In this document: positions 34,756 to 44,038 of the stretch, in pieces
Position numbering within the stretch: the stretch's first letter is position 1
Layout: each line of letters begins with the position of its first letter
NCBI RefSeq assembly: GCF_000014045.1
Contig: NC_008209.1
Span: forward strand, 2,813,001-2,877,000
Direction of reading: 5' to 3'
DNA from: Roseobacter denitrificans OCh 114
Lineage (GTDB): Bacteria > Pseudomonadota > Alphaproteobacteria > Rhodobacterales > Rhodobacteraceae
Length of the DNA: 64,000 nucleotides
Notes under the pieces: model-generated
Databases searched by the model: none
What the model saw: only the letters and a program-made list of their open reading frames with translations
What the model was told of the DNA's origin: nothing
Made by a program: the position numbers and the translations under genes

Positions 34756-35778
34756 GTGAAAACCACAGCCCCTGAAACCGCGCAGGCTTTGACAGCCGTT
34801 CAATCGGCAACGGCGCCAAAGGATTGGCAAAAAGCCCCGGCGGCCCTCTGTCAACTTGCCGCTCTGGCGGATGCGTCCCCCGTGGTGCAGCAGATGAAGG
34901 CTCTTCAGTCAAACGCCGGGCAAATCCCGGTCGTGCAGCGCGTAAAGACCGAAGAAGTGCCCCTCACCACCCTCAAAAACCCGGTCAAACAAGGTGCGCG
35001 CCTCGCATTGGGCGGTTCTGCGAATGCCACGCCCGCCGCCATACTCGCGACGGCCCGCGCGAGTTATCAGGTGAATCTGGCACGAGGAAGGGCTCTGCTT
35101 GCGACGTTGGCAGAACGCCAGGTTGATCCGGACAACGACTTTGAACCGGTCCCGGGAGATGAGGGCACCATGAGCGCCGAGGCGCAAGCGGCGCAAAGTC
35201 GAGAAAGCGCAAAGATGTTCAGCGAACGCTACGACTCCCGTATCGGTACCGAAAACAGCAGACCTGACATGGATTACAATATCGCCACCCGTGGAAAAGG
35301 CGCGCATGAGGCAGCGTATACCAACATGTATTCTCTGGAAAACAACGCAATTGAAACTGCAACAAATTATGCTTCGCGCGATCCCAATCGCGCCGATGGC
35401 GCTTTTCTGAACAACTCTGAGATCTTCTGGAACCAGTGGAACACCGCGGTCAAAAAGGGCGTCAAACCGGTGCGCAAACGGGCCAGCAAGCGCAAGGCAA
35501 AGTCCCGAGCGCTTGCGCAGGTGGCGCGGACCTATATCTCAAATGGGGATACCGGTCTGACCGTGCATTACGCGTTGCCGAACGGGGTGTATTTTGACGC
35601 TGGCTACGCCGTCACTTTCGGACCGGATCAGGAGGAATTCGCGGCCCTGTTGGGCACACCGAACGGGCGCGCGGTCGGCTACCTGCTGAATGACCATTTC
35701 CACGAAATGGATAACCCGAACCACGCAGGTGTCGATGTGGATGGGGATCGTTCGGCGCTGGTTTTCCGGTTTGGATAA
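34756..35778 (+). CDS. Unrecognised protein with injection-system-cargo-like N-terminus
   Basis: A 340-residue protein starting at GTG with a weak ribosome binding site. Residues about 32-62 (LCQLAALADASPVVQQMKAL, then PVVQRVKTEE) resemble the repeat segment (QL.A.AD.SP.V.Q..A.Q...P..QR) seen at the N-terminus of cargo and DUF4157 proteins linked to extracellular contractile injection systems. No HExxH-type DUF4157 protease motif is present. The middle and C-terminal parts (HEAAYTNMYSLENNAIE; KRASKRKAKSRAL, a basic stretch; NGVYFDAGYAVTFGPDQE) match nothing I know; they could be an effector or toxin domain. No injection-system structural genes are in the window. Alternatively an unrelated secreted protein. 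Confidence 0.6.
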   Translation: MKTTAPETAQALTAVQSATAPKDWQKAPAALCQLAALADASPVVQQMKALQSNAGQIPVVQRVKTEEVPLTTLKNPVKQGARLALGGSANATPAAILATARASYQVNLARGRALLATLAERQVDPDNDFEPVPGDEGTMSAEAQAAQSRESAKMFSERYDSRIGTENSRPDMDYNIATRGKGAHEAAYTNMYSLENNAIETATNYASRDPNRADGAFLNNSEIFWNQWNTAVKKGVKPVRKRASKRKAKSRALAQVARTYISNGDTGLTVHYALPNGVYFDAGYAVTFGPDQEEFAALLGTPNGRAVGYLLNDHFHEMDNPNHAGVDVDGDRSALVFRFG

Positions 35779-35828
35779 ACCCGGTCGCCGTGGTCCCGGG
35801 TTTATCATTTGTGCCATGCGCGCAGCAT

Positions 35829-36620
35829 TTAGCCTGCTGCAGCAACCGCACGTTTGGTCATGACACCCACGATATGCGCCCGGTAAGCGGCGGTGCCGTG
35901 CAGGTCGTTGATCATATCCTCGCTGTCCGCACTCAGTCCGTCCAACGCTTCTGGCGCAAAATTCGCCGAGAGGGCTGCTTCGGCCTCGGCCCAGCGGAAC
36001 ACGCCATCGTTGCTCGCCCCTGTTACGGCCACACGCACACCATCCGCGAACTTGGCGACAAAGACACCGACAAGCGCAAAACGCGAGGCCGGTTGCAGGA
36101 ACTTCTGATAGCTTGATGCCTCGGGGATCGGGAAGCGGACCTCGGTGATGATTTCGCCCTCTTCAAGGTCGGTCGTGAACATGCCCTGAAAATAATCATC
36201 CGCTGCGATCTCGCGGTTGTTTGTCACGATGGTCGCCCCTGCGCCCAAAGCTGCCGCAGGATAGCAGGCGGCCGGGTCGTTGTTGGCAAGGCTGCCCCCG
36301 ATGGTGCCGCGATTGCGCACGGCAGGATCGCCGATATGGCTGGCCAGCCCCGCAAGGCCGGGGAAGCTGGCCGCCGCATCGCGGGCGACGGTCGCGTGGG
36401 TGGTCGCGCCACCGACACACAGCAACCCATCATCATTTTTGCACACGCCCTTCATCTCGGGGATACCGCTCAGACTCACGAGAACGCTCGGGCTTGCCAG
36501 GCGTTGTTTCAGCGTTGGGATCAGCGTCTGACCGCCCCCCAGAGCCTGCGCATCTTCCTTGCCCATGGCAGCAACCGCATCGGCGATACTGGTGGGCATT
36601 TCCACATCGAAGTTATACAT
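35829..36620 (-). CDS. coxM: CO dehydrogenase-like medium (FAD) subunit
   Basis: A 263-residue FAD-binding protein of the molybdenum hydroxylase family ([17 protein letters not shown] start; [12 protein letters not shown] and [23 protein letters not shown] for FAD binding). It passes electrons from the Fe-S subunit to the acceptor. It follows coxL after a 100-bp gap that contains a hairpin. The order S-L-M with coxM last is that of form II clusters. GGAAAGAC precedes the ATG. Confidence 0.92.
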   Translation of the reverse strand: MYNFDVEMPTSIADAVAAMGKEDAQALGGGQTLIPTLKQRLASPSVLVSLSGIPEMKGVCKNDDGLLCVGGATTHATVARDAAASFPGLAGLASHIGDPAVRNRGTIGGSLANNDPAACYPAAALGAGATIVTNNREIAADDYFQGMFTTDLEEGEIITEVRFPIPEASSYQKFLQPASRFALVGVFVAKFADGVRVAVTGASNDGVFRWAEAEAALSANFAPEALDGLSADSEDMINDLHGTAAYRAHIVGVMTKRAVAAAG

Positions 36621-36681
36621 TGTCTTTCCTTTCCAAAGCCGGGAACAGCACGTCGTTTCCTCGGCCTAAAACTCCCTGTTG

Positions 36682-36709
36682 GGGGCAAGAGGCAAACGCC
36701 CCTCGCCCC
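36682..36709 (-). terminator. Imperfect stem-loop between coxL and coxM
   Basis: GGGGC...GGC-aaac-GCC...GCCCC imperfect hairpin in the 100-bp gap between coxL and coxM. No T-run; it may modulate expression of coxM or protect mRNA. Weak evidence. Confidence 0.35.
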
Positions 36710-36720
36710 GTTCAGCGGGA

Positions 36721-39093
36721 TCAGCCCTGCATGGCCGCCCATACCCGCGCCGGTGTCGCCGGCATGTCGATATGTGTGACGTCATGGCCACCCGAGCGCA
36801 GCGCATCCACGATGGCATTGATCACGGTCGGCGGTGAGCCGATCGCCCCCGCCTCGCCGCAGCCTTTCACCCCCAGTGGGTTATGCGTGCAGGGCGTCTG
36901 ACAGGAATGATCCACGATATAGTGGGTCATATCCGGCAGATCATCCGCGCGCGGCATCGTGTAATCCATGTAGGATGCCGTCAGCAGCTGGCCGTTTTCG
37001 TCATAGGCGCAGTTTTCCAAAAGCGCCTGACCAATGCCCTGCGCGATCCCGCCATGCACCTGACCTTCGACGATCATCGGGTTGATCACATTGCCGAAAT
37101 CATCCGCAGAGGCAAACCGCTCGATGGTGACGACACCGGTTTGCGGGTCCACTTCCACTTCGCAGGTATAGGCCCCGGCCGGATAGGTGAAGTTTGACGG
37201 ATCGTAAAACGCCGTCTCTTCAAGGCCCGGTTCGATGTCCTCCAGCGGGTAGTTATGCGGCACATAGGCGGCCAGCGTCACATCCCCCCAGGCCACGGAT
37301 TTATCCGTACCAGCCACAGAGAACGCGCCATCCTTAAGCTCGATATCCCCTTCGGAGGCTTCGAGCAGGTGGCTGGCGATCTTCTTAGCCTTGGCGATGA
37401 TCTTTTCGGTCGCGCGCACCATGGCAGACCCACCAACCGCGATGGAGCGTGAGCCATATGTGCCCATGCCCATAGGCGTATTGGCCGTATCACCATGGAC
37501 GATCTCGACCATGTTTTCGTCAATGCCGATCATATCGGCCACCACCTGCGCAAAGGACGTTTCATGGCCCTGCCCGTGACTGTGGCTGCCCGTCATCACC
37601 ACGAGACCGCCAGTTGCATTGACCCGCACCGTCGCGCTTTCATAGAGGCCCGCGCGGGCGCCCAATTGCCCCACAAGGTTCGAGGGCGCAATGCCGCAGG
37701 CCTCGATAAAGCAGTTGATGCCAAAGCCGCGCAGCTTGCCTCGTGCCTCGCTCTCCTTGCGGCGTGCCTCGAACCCGGCGCGGTCTGACATCTCCAGCAC
37801 CTTGTCCATCGTGGCGTGGTAATCACCGGTGTCATATTCAACGGCAACCGGCGTGGCGTAGGGGAATTCGGTGATGAAGTTCTGACGCCGCAATTCCACC
37901 GGATCGACCTTAAGTTCAAGTGCTGCCTTGTCGATGACCCGCTCCAGCTGGAACGTCGCCTCGGGGCGGCCAGCGCCGCGATAGGCATCCACCGGCACGG
38001 TGTTGGTGAAGACAGCCTTGACGTTCACATAGACCAGCGGGGTCTTGTAATTGCCCGCCATCAACGTGCCATGCAGCCACGTCGGGATAGAGGGCGCAAA
38101 AGTCGACAGATAGGCCCCCATATTGGCGAATGTTTCGGTGCGCAGTGCCGTGAAGTTGTTGTCCGCATCCAGCGCCAGTTCGATCTTGGTCACATGGTCA
38201 CGCCCATGGGCGTCGGACATGAAGGCTTCGGAGCGGCTGGAGGTCCATTTGACCGGACGGTTGCAGGCCTTGGCGGCGAAGGTGCAGAACGCCTCCTCCT
38301 GATAATGGAAGATCTTGGTGCCAAAACCACCGCCCACATCCGGCGCGACAACACGCAGTTTATGCTCCGGTATGCCCAGCACGAACGCACCCATCAAAAG
38401 CCGGATCACATGCGGGTTCTGCGATGTGGTATAGAGTGTGTGGTCATCCGTGGCCCTTGAGTAATCACCAACGGCGACGCGCGGCTCCATCGGGTTGGCG
38501 ACCAGCCGGTTGTTGACCAGTTCCAGCGTCGTGACATGCGCAGCCTTTTCAAAGGCTTCATCCGTTGCGGCCTTGTTTTCCTCGACAAAACCCCAGTCAT
38601 AACAAAGGTTTGAGGGCAGATCATCATGCACTTTGGGCGAGGCATCCGTCACCGCCGCCTTCATATCCACAACCGCGGGCAGTTCGGAGATGTCGAGTTC
38701 GATCGCCTCGGCGGCATCGCGCGCCTGCTCCAGCGTGTCGGCAACCACCGCGGCGATCGGCTCGCCCACATGGCGCACCTTGCCATGGGCCAGCACCGGG
38801 TGCTTTGGCTCCAGCATCGGTTGGCCGTGCTTGTCGGTGATCTGCCAGCCACAGGGCATGCCGCCCACGGCTTCGAAATCCGCGCCGGTAAACACCCGCA
38901 CCACGCCCGGCATCCCTTCGGCGGCGGTGGTATCGACCTTGTTCAGCGTGCCATGCGCCACATCAGAGCGCAGGAAAAACACATGTGCCTGCCCCCGGAT
39001 GTTGATGTCATCTGTGTAATTCCCTGCTCCGGTCAGGAACCGGACGTCTTCGCGGCGCTTTGAACTGGCACCAATGCCTCCATCTTTTGGCAT
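36721..39093 (-). CDS. coxL: CO dehydrogenase-like large (molybdopterin) subunit, form II
   Basis: A 790-residue molybdopterin subunit. The active-site loop reads AYRGAGR (about residue 375), the form II signature; the proven CO oxidisers (form I) have AYXCSFR with the selenium/sulfur-bearing Cys. The C-terminal Glu base is in [13 protein letters not shown]. It therefore belongs to a related hydroxylase whose natural substrate is uncertain; CO oxidation by form II enzymes has not been generally shown in marine roseobacters. GGGAGAAGT precedes the ATG. A 104-bp gap separates it from coxS. Confidence 0.95.
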   Translation of the reverse strand: MPKDGGIGASSKRREDVRFLTGAGNYTDDINIRGQAHVFFLRSDVAHGTLNKVDTTAAEGMPGVVRVFTGADFEAVGGMPCGWQITDKHGQPMLEPKHPVLAHGKVRHVGEPIAAVVADTLEQARDAAEAIELDISELPAVVDMKAAVTDASPKVHDDLPSNLCYDWGFVEENKAATDEAFEKAAHVTTLELVNNRLVANPMEPRVAVGDYSRATDDHTLYTTSQNPHVIRLLMGAFVLGIPEHKLRVVAPDVGGGFGTKIFHYQEEAFCTFAAKACNRPVKWTSSRSEAFMSDAHGRDHVTKIELALDADNNFTALRTETFANMGAYLSTFAPSIPTWLHGTLMAGNYKTPLVYVNVKAVFTNTVPVDAYRGAGRPEATFQLERVIDKAALELKVDPVELRRQNFITEFPYATPVAVEYDTGDYHATMDKVLEMSDRAGFEARRKESEARGKLRGFGINCFIEACGIAPSNLVGQLGARAGLYESATVRVNATGGLVVMTGSHSHGQGHETSFAQVVADMIGIDENMVEIVHGDTANTPMGMGTYGSRSIAVGGSAMVRATEKIIAKAKKIASHLLEASEGDIELKDGAFSVAGTDKSVAWGDVTLAAYVPHNYPLEDIEPGLEETAFYDPSNFTYPAGAYTCEVEVDPQTGVVTIERFASADDFGNVINPMIVEGQVHGGIAQGIGQALLENCAYDENGQLLTASYMDYTMPRADDLPDMTHYIVDHSCQTPCTHNPLGVKGCGEAGAIGSPPTVINAIVDALRSGGHDVTHIDMPATPARVWAAMQG

Positions 39094-39197
39094 ATTACTT
39101 CTCCCTTAACTTGCGGTAAGCTTGCCCTCACCCGGCTGGCGCGGCTGCAATACGCGGGGGCACTTAGGCCACCGACGCAGGGCACGCGCATGAATGC

Positions 39198-39683
39198 TTA
39201 TTCTGCAGCGATGCTGTCGACGCTTTGCCCGGATGCTGCCATGATCGCCTTGACGATGTTATGATAGCCCGTGCAGCGGCAGATGTTGCCCTCAAGGTAA
39301 TCGCGCACCTCGGCCTCGGTCGGCTTGGGGTTTTCTTTGAGCAGGGCCGCCGCTGACATGACCATGCCCGGCGTGCAAAACCCGCACTGCAAGCCGTGGT
39401 GATCCTGAAATGCCTGTTGCAGCACATTCAAAGACCCATCGGCGTTCGCCGCACCTTCGATGGTGGCAACCTCTGCGCCCTGCGCTTCGGCGGCCAGCAT
39501 CGTGCAGGCCTTGACCGCCTCACCGTTCACATGGACGACGCAGGCGCCGCATTGGCTTGTGTCGCAGCCCACATGCGTGCCGGTGAGATTGAGTTGATCG
39601 CGTAAAAACGATGACAGCAGCGTGCGCCCTTCGATTTCGCCGGACGCGGCTTTGCCGTTCACAGTCATTGAGACCTGTGCCAT
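39198..39683 (-). CDS. coxS: CO dehydrogenase-like small (2[2Fe-2S]) subunit
   Basis: A 161-residue Fe-S subunit. The plant-ferredoxin-type cluster uses C40, C45, C48 and C60 ([10 protein letters not shown]); the second cluster uses C100, C103, C135 and C137 ([15 protein letters not shown]). The ATG at 39683 is preceded by GGGAGGAAG and gives the family start [12 protein letters not shown]; the longer frame adds 16 residues. It is the first structural gene of the S-L-M set, 107 bp after the molybdopterin-binding gene. Confidence 0.94.
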   Translation of the reverse strand: MAQVSMTVNGKAASGEIEGRTLLSSFLRDQLNLTGTHVGCDTSQCGACVVHVNGEAVKACTMLAAEAQGAEVATIEGAANADGSLNVLQQAFQDHHGLQCGFCTPGMVMSAAALLKENPKPTEAEVRDYLEGNICRCTGYHNIVKAIMAASGQSVDSIAAE

Positions 39684-39790
39684 GGCTTCCTCCCTAGTAG
39701 CTTGGTTATTTGTTTGGCCTGAGTTAAGCACGACGATGGCCCCTTGAGAACCACTAATTTCATCGACTTAAGTCGCATGGGCGAAAATTT

Positions 39791-40804
39791 TCATTCCGCC
39801 TGTTTCGAAGCGGCGGCGCGGCGCGGTTGCGGGCGTGTGGGGATTTCCTTGAGCAGACCGCCAACACCCATGCCTGATATATCATCATCGCTCAGCGCAA
39901 CGCCGCAGATCATCCGTGCCATGACCCAATCCGCCCCGTTCAGTGCCGGGGAACGCGCGCATCCCGGCAGGCCGATGACCCCGCCTTTGCCCAAGGATCC
40001 AATGAACAAAAGGTTGCCCGGATCCACCGGCATCCCGAACCGCGCAACCGTCCCGCCCGCCGCGCGCACCGCCTGCGGGGCGACATCATCAATGTCTGAG
40101 GTGGCCGACCCTGTCAGGATCAGGGTCAGATCGCTTTCGCCGGCGGTCAGCGCATCCGCCAGATCCCACACGGTATGCGCGACGACAACCGGGCGCGGCA
40201 ATTCCAGATCGAAAGCCGCGACACGCTGCGCGATGGCACGCCAGCCCTTATCCCCGGCCCCGCCTTCGATATCGCTCACCACGAGGCGGACATTTCGCAC
40301 CTGCGGCGCAAGCAGACGGATCGCAGCCCTTGCCTGCGCGCAGGCCGCATCAAGCGCCGCGCTCGGCACCGCGTAGGATATGATTTTGATGGTCGCCACC
40401 ATCCCGCCGCGCTGCATCTGCTGAAAGGGCGGCACGGTCGCGATGGTGATCATCGGGTGAACACGGTTCACCGCCTCAATCGCGGCCACGTCAAGCTGCA
40501 CGATGCCCGGCCCCACCGCCAACAGATTCACGCGCCCGGTGAAGGCCTGGGTAAGTTCGAGCCCCTGCGCCGCCGGGTCGGGCGCGAAAGCCTCGGCGAG
40601 CGCCTGTGCTGCCGGGTTTTCATGCACGTCCTCCGGGTCCAGCTTCGCAACGATCACCTCGGAAAGACCGGCCGCCTCAAGCGCCTTGATGTCGTTTTCA
40701 TCAAGGCTTCGCCCTTTGCGCAGACGCCTTTTGCCATTCAGCCCAACCGAATGCGCCAGAACGGCCCCTTCGGCGTCAGATAAAGGCACAGGACCGAACT
40801 TCAT
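39791..40804 (-). CDS. Molybdopterin-binding protein (MoeA/MogA-like domain)
   Basis: A 337-residue protein with a MoCF-type domain (LILTGSATSDIDDVAPQAVRAAGGTVARFGMPVDPGN, about 220-255) and an N-terminal part (VPLSDAEGAVLAHS, LRKGRSLDENDI) resembling MoeA/CinA relatives that precede Mo-hydroxylase genes. It overlaps the XdhC-like gene start as ATGA and lies upstream of coxS on the same strand, so it probably helps prepare or insert the molybdenum cofactor of the Cox enzyme. It lacks the NTP-transferase domain found in some fusions. Confidence 0.8.
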   Translation of the reverse strand: MKFGPVPLSDAEGAVLAHSVGLNGKRRLRKGRSLDENDIKALEAAGLSEVIVAKLDPEDVHENPAAQALAEAFAPDPAAQGLELTQAFTGRVNLLAVGPGIVQLDVAAIEAVNRVHPMITIATVPPFQQMQRGGMVATIKIISYAVPSAALDAACAQARAAIRLLAPQVRNVRLVVSDIEGGAGDKGWRAIAQRVAAFDLELPRPVVVAHTVWDLADALTAGESDLTLILTGSATSDIDDVAPQAVRAAGGTVARFGMPVDPGNLLFIGSLGKGGVIGLPGCARSPALNGADWVMARMICGVALSDDDISGMGVGGLLKEIPTRPQPRRAAASKQAE

Positions 40805-41769
40805 GCCCCGCGCCTCAGGCTTTGCGTCATTTCAGCGAGGATCGACACGGCAATTTCCGGTGGACCCGATGCGCCGATATCCAGCCCGACAGGGCCATGA
40901 ATGCGTGCGATTTCCGCAGGGCCAAACCCGGCATCCTGAAGCCGTGCGACCCGTGCTGCATGCGTGCGTTTTGATCCGAGCGCCCCGATGTAGAAACACG
41001 GGGATTTCAGCGCCAGATGCAAGGCGGGATCGTCCAGTTTCGGATCATGGGTCAGCAAAACCAGTGCTGTGCGCGCATCAAGCCCGACCTCGGCCAGCGC
41101 TTCATCCGGCCAATCGGCGAGGATCTTTTCACCGGGAAAGCGCGCTTGCGAGCCGAATGCGCCGCGCGGGTCGATGATCACCGGGTCATATCCGGCAATA
41201 CGCGCCATCGGCACCAGCGCCTGCGCAATATGCACCGCCCCCACAATTGCAAGGCGCAAAGGCGGGTTGTGAATGGCCACAAAGACCGCGCCATCCGATT
41301 CAAAACCGGACTGGTCGCGCGCGAACCGCTCCGGGTAGGCGTCCTGCACCAGACGGCGCGCTCCGGTGTCGAGGTTGACCTCAAAGGCGACGGACTGCCG
41401 TGCGGCGCGTGCTGTGACCAGTGCTTTCAGAGTATCCGCCGGAATGACCGCGCCAACGGGTTCGACCAGCACGCGGATCGTTCCCCCGCAGGCCAGCCCG
41501 ACCGCAAAGGCATCCCCATCGCTCACGCCATATTCGAGCAGGCGCTGTTCGCCCTTTTCCAGCGCTTCCATGGCCTCAAGCACAACCGCCCCCTCGACGC
41601 AGCCGCCAGAGACGGAGCCCTGCATTTCGCCATCCCCCGCGATCACCAACTGCGCGCCGGTGCGCCGGGGGGCAGACCCCCATGTCTCAACCACCGTCGC
41701 CAGAACCGCCCCGCGCCCTGACGTGTGCCAGTCCAGCGCCTGTTCCGGTGCGTTTTCAAAAACATCCAT
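40801..41769 (-). CDS. XdhC/CoxI-family molybdenum cofactor maturation protein
   Basis: A 322-residue protein with the XdhC motifs: N-terminal VLATVVETWGSAPRRTGAQL and GSVSGGCVEGAVV, and a C-terminal Rossmann-type domain (LAIVGAVHIAQALVPMA, DPKLDDPALHLAL, YIGALGS). XdhC-type proteins bind and sulfurate Moco before insertion into molybdenum hydroxylases. The ATG at 41769 is preceded by GGGGGAGGAAC; the frame is open further up without homology. First gene of the cox operon; overlaps the molybdopterin-binding gene by 4 bp. Confidence 0.9.
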   Translation of the reverse strand: MDVFENAPEQALDWHTSGRGAVLATVVETWGSAPRRTGAQLVIAGDGEMQGSVSGGCVEGAVVLEAMEALEKGEQRLLEYGVSDGDAFAVGLACGGTIRVLVEPVGAVIPADTLKALVTARAARQSVAFEVNLDTGARRLVQDAYPERFARDQSGFESDGAVFVAIHNPPLRLAIVGAVHIAQALVPMARIAGYDPVIIDPRGAFGSQARFPGEKILADWPDEALAEVGLDARTALVLLTHDPKLDDPALHLALKSPCFYIGALGSKRTHAARVARLQDAGFGPAEIARIHGPVGLDIGASGPPEIAVSILAEMTQSLRRGA

Positions 41770-41908
41770 CTCGTTCCTCCCCCGACCGCAGCGGTGTCGC
41801 CCAAGACGCCCCGCTTTCGAAATATGCATCAACCCTGTCAAATTGACATCTTGTTCCGACGCGCGCCTCCGACTACATCTAACGTGCAAAACGAAAGGGA
41901 GCCAGACC

Positions 41909-42145
41909 ATGCCCATGCAAGCCCACGAGATCGAAGACCTTTTGCGCCAAAGCTTTCCTGACGCCACCATTCAGGTGCACGGGGATGACGGCGTGCATAT
42001 GGCCGCGATGGTCGTGGACGAAAGCTTTCGCGGCAAGAACCGCGTGCAGCAGCAGCGCGCGGTTTATGCGGCCCTCAAAGGGAAAATGGATGGCTCGCAA
42101 GGTGAGTTGCATGCGCTTGCGCTGACAACAAAGGCACCGGACTGA
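41909..42145 (+). CDS. BolA-family protein
   Basis: A 78-residue BolA/IbaG protein: MQAHEIEDLLRQSFPDA, VHMAAMVVDESFRGK and RVQQQRAVYAALKG with the conserved His in ELHALAL. BolA proteins pair with monothiol glutaredoxins through a shared [2Fe-2S] cluster; a Grx4-type gene is two genes downstream on the same strand. AAAGGGAG precedes the ATG. It is divergent from the cox operon. Confidence 0.93.
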   Translation: MPMQAHEIEDLLRQSFPDATIQVHGDDGVHMAAMVVDESFRGKNRVQQQRAVYAALKGKMDGSQGELHALALTTKAPD

Positions 42146-42148
42146 GTG

Positions 42149-42466
42149 ATGTCCCTCTGGCACTGGCTGACATATCCGTTCAGACCCGGCCAGCGGCGGC
42201 CGCTGTCCTATCGTCAACCGCAACCGATTGGCGATCAGACGGGCGAAACACCTTTGGGTCTTGAAGCGATTGATATGTCTGTGATCGATTCCGTAAACCG
42301 GCGGAATGCATCGCTGGAACGGGCGAATGCACCGATCGTTCGCTCCAAGGGCACATCGGGATTTTTCAAGATCACGGACACCCCGGTGGTTCCGCTGAAA
42401 GATGATGAAACCTACGCTGCGCGATACCATCGCGCGTACAACCAGAAAAAAGGCACCTCAAAATGA
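42149..42466 (+). CDS. Hypothetical protein between bolA and grxD
   Basis: A 105-residue basic, proline-rich protein ([45 protein letters not shown]). I do not recognise a family. It starts 3 bp after the BolA stop and overlaps the glutaredoxin start as ATGA, so it is translated from the same message as the BolA-Grx pair and may take part in Fe-S handling. A GTG at 42146 is an alternative start. Confidence 0.7.
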   Translation: MSLWHWLTYPFRPGQRRPLSYRQPQPIGDQTGETPLGLEAIDMSVIDSVNRRNASLERANAPIVRSKGTSGFFKITDTPVVPLKDDETYAARYHRAYNQKKGTSK

Positions 42467-42825
42467 CCGAGACAACAACCAGGATCCAGGAAACAATCAC
42501 CGCCAACGATGTTGTGCTTTTCATGAAAGGCACGAAAGAGATGCCGCAATGCGGGTTTTCCAGCCGAGTAGCGGGCGTGTTGAACTACATGGGGGTGGAT
42601 TTTTCCGATGTGAACGTGCTCTCGGATGAGTCGATCCGTCAGGGGATCAAGGATTTTTCCGACTGGCCCACGATCCCGCAACTCTATGTCAAAGGTGAAT
42701 TCGTCGGCGGCTGCGACATCATCACCGAAATGACGCTATCGGGCGAGTTGGACACGCTGTTTGCGGAAAACGGTATATCGTTCGACAAGGACGCGGCGGA
42801 TAAGATCCGCGAAGCCAACGGCTAA
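42463..42825 (+). CDS. grxD: Monothiol glutaredoxin, Grx4 type
   Basis: A 120-residue single-domain monothiol glutaredoxin with the CGFS active site (Cys30 in PQCGFSSRV), the TVP-like motif in [14 protein letters not shown] and the glutathione-binding GGCDI. Such proteins carry a [2Fe-2S] cluster bound with glutathione and hand it to BolA or apo-proteins. The gene overlaps the preceding hypothetical gene by 4 bp and is followed by a terminator. Confidence 0.95.
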   Translation: MTETTTRIQETITANDVVLFMKGTKEMPQCGFSSRVAGVLNYMGVDFSDVNVLSDESIRQGIKDFSDWPTIPQLYVKGEFVGGCDIITEMTLSGELDTLFAENGISFDKDAADKIREANG

Positions 42826-42847
42826 GCACCGCCCCTCACTGCTGATC

Positions 42848-42876
42848 AAGCGCTGTCCGTTCGGGCAGCGCTTTTT
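42848..42876. terminator. Terminator between grxD and zapA
   Basis: AAGCGCTGTCC / GGGCAGCGCTT stem with a GTTC loop and a TTT tail on the plus strand. It ends the bolA-grxD operon; being symmetric with AA in the 5' arm it may also serve zapA from the other strand. Confidence 0.8.
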
Positions 42877-42879
42877 CGT

Positions 42880-43272
42880 TTACCCCGCGACCTTTTCATC
42901 GACCGATGCGGCCAGTGCCTCGGCCCGTGCCGCCAGTTCGGCCAGCGTGTCCGACACCGATTGCGGCACCACCGGCACCTCGATCTTTTCGGGTTCGGCG
43001 CGCTGCTGTTTCAGGGCGGAAAGCTCGGCCTCCGTTTCATCCAGCTGCGCCTGGATTTCAGCGGCACGGTCTTCGACGCTGGCGGTCTTATCGGCCAGCA
43101 TCAGACCGGCCATCAACAACATGCGCGCTTCGGGCAAACGTCCGACCTGCTGGGCCAGCACCTGCGCTTCGTCATCCAGCATCTTGGCGGCGGTATGCAG
43201 GTAATGCTCCTCGCCCTCCTGACAGGCGACCTCGAATTCACGCCCGCCGATGGAAACTTGAACCTCAGGCAT
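42880..43272 (-). CDS. zapA: Cell division protein ZapA
   Basis: A 130-residue protein with the ZapA fold start VQVSIGGREFEVACQEGEE, then HYLHTAAKMLDDEA and a long C-terminal coiled coil (DKTASVEDRAAEIQAQLDETE). ZapA binds and bundles FtsZ at the division ring. The ATG at 43272 is chosen because it overlaps the upstream stop as TGATG; the open frame upstream has no homology. In some bacteria 6S RNA follows zapA, but here the convergent grxD leaves no room. Confidence 0.9.
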   Translation of the reverse strand: MPEVQVSIGGREFEVACQEGEEHYLHTAAKMLDDEAQVLAQQVGRLPEARMLLMAGLMLADKTASVEDRAAEIQAQLDETEAELSALKQQRAEPEKIEVPVVPQSVSDTLAELAARAEALAASVDEKVAG

Positions 43273-43763
43273 CAGTGCGCCTCCTCTGTGTCTTGTGATG
43301 TGGCACTTGCGGCCAGTAGCGGCGTCAGGGCTGACAGTATCTGATCGGCCTCCAGAACCTCGGCACGGCGCATCGCGCGGATGGCGTCCAACTCTGCCTC
43401 CATCGCCTTGTTGATCAGGCTCGCATCGCCAACCCCTTCGGCATTGGCCTCGCGCAAGGCCCCGCACGCCTCCGACAAAAGCCCGTTCGCTTTCTTGAGT
43501 TTCTGCAATTCTTCGTCCAACGCGGCCACCCGTGACGTGGCCTCTTCGGCTTTGGTTTCCAAGGCGGCAATCGCCTGATCCTGACGCTCTGCCAGCACCC
43601 GGACGCGCTCGGTCAGCTGAGCGTTGACCTGTTTTTCCTCCGCCAGCGCCTGCTGCAGCCCCTCGACCTCGCCGCTGTCGTTCTTGGCCAGCGCATCAAC
43701 GCCCTTCGCGACACGGTCCATGGCGGCCAGAATTCGGCCATTCAACTCTTCGATATCACTCAT
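43272..43763 (-). CDS. Coiled-coil hypothetical protein upstream of zapA
   Basis: A 163-residue acidic, alanine- and glutamate-rich protein. Most of it (about 30-115) is predicted coiled coil (ALAEEKQVNAQLTERVRVLA, ALDEELQKLKKANGLL). GGTGGGT precedes the ATG at 43763. It overlaps zapA by one base and is divergent from tkt. The pairing suggests a partner of ZapA or another part of the division machinery, but I do not recognise the family. Confidence 0.75.
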   Translation of the reverse strand: MSDIEELNGRILAAMDRVAKGVDALAKNDSGEVEGLQQALAEEKQVNAQLTERVRVLAERQDQAIAALETKAEEATSRVAALDEELQKLKKANGLLSEACGALREANAEGVGDASLINKAMEAELDAIRAMRRAEVLEADQILSALTPLLAASATSQDTEEAH

Positions 43764-44038
43764 ACCCACCTCATCTGTATTTCTACGCGCCCGCCCCATC
43801 ACCCTGCCCGGTTTTGGCGAATCGACACCTGCTCGGGCAATCGTACCCCTATCGTGACGACACAACAAATGCGCTTTTCAATCGCTTCAACGGGTTGCGC
43901 CTTTGTCTTCAAGTGCGCGGCTGGTTTTGGCCTGTCCGGCCCTTGATCTTTACGGGCGGACTGATATGCAACGCCCAACACTGACTGGAATAAAAACGTC
44001 CCGCATCGCGGGGTTACAGCCGACAAAGGAAGCTCCTC

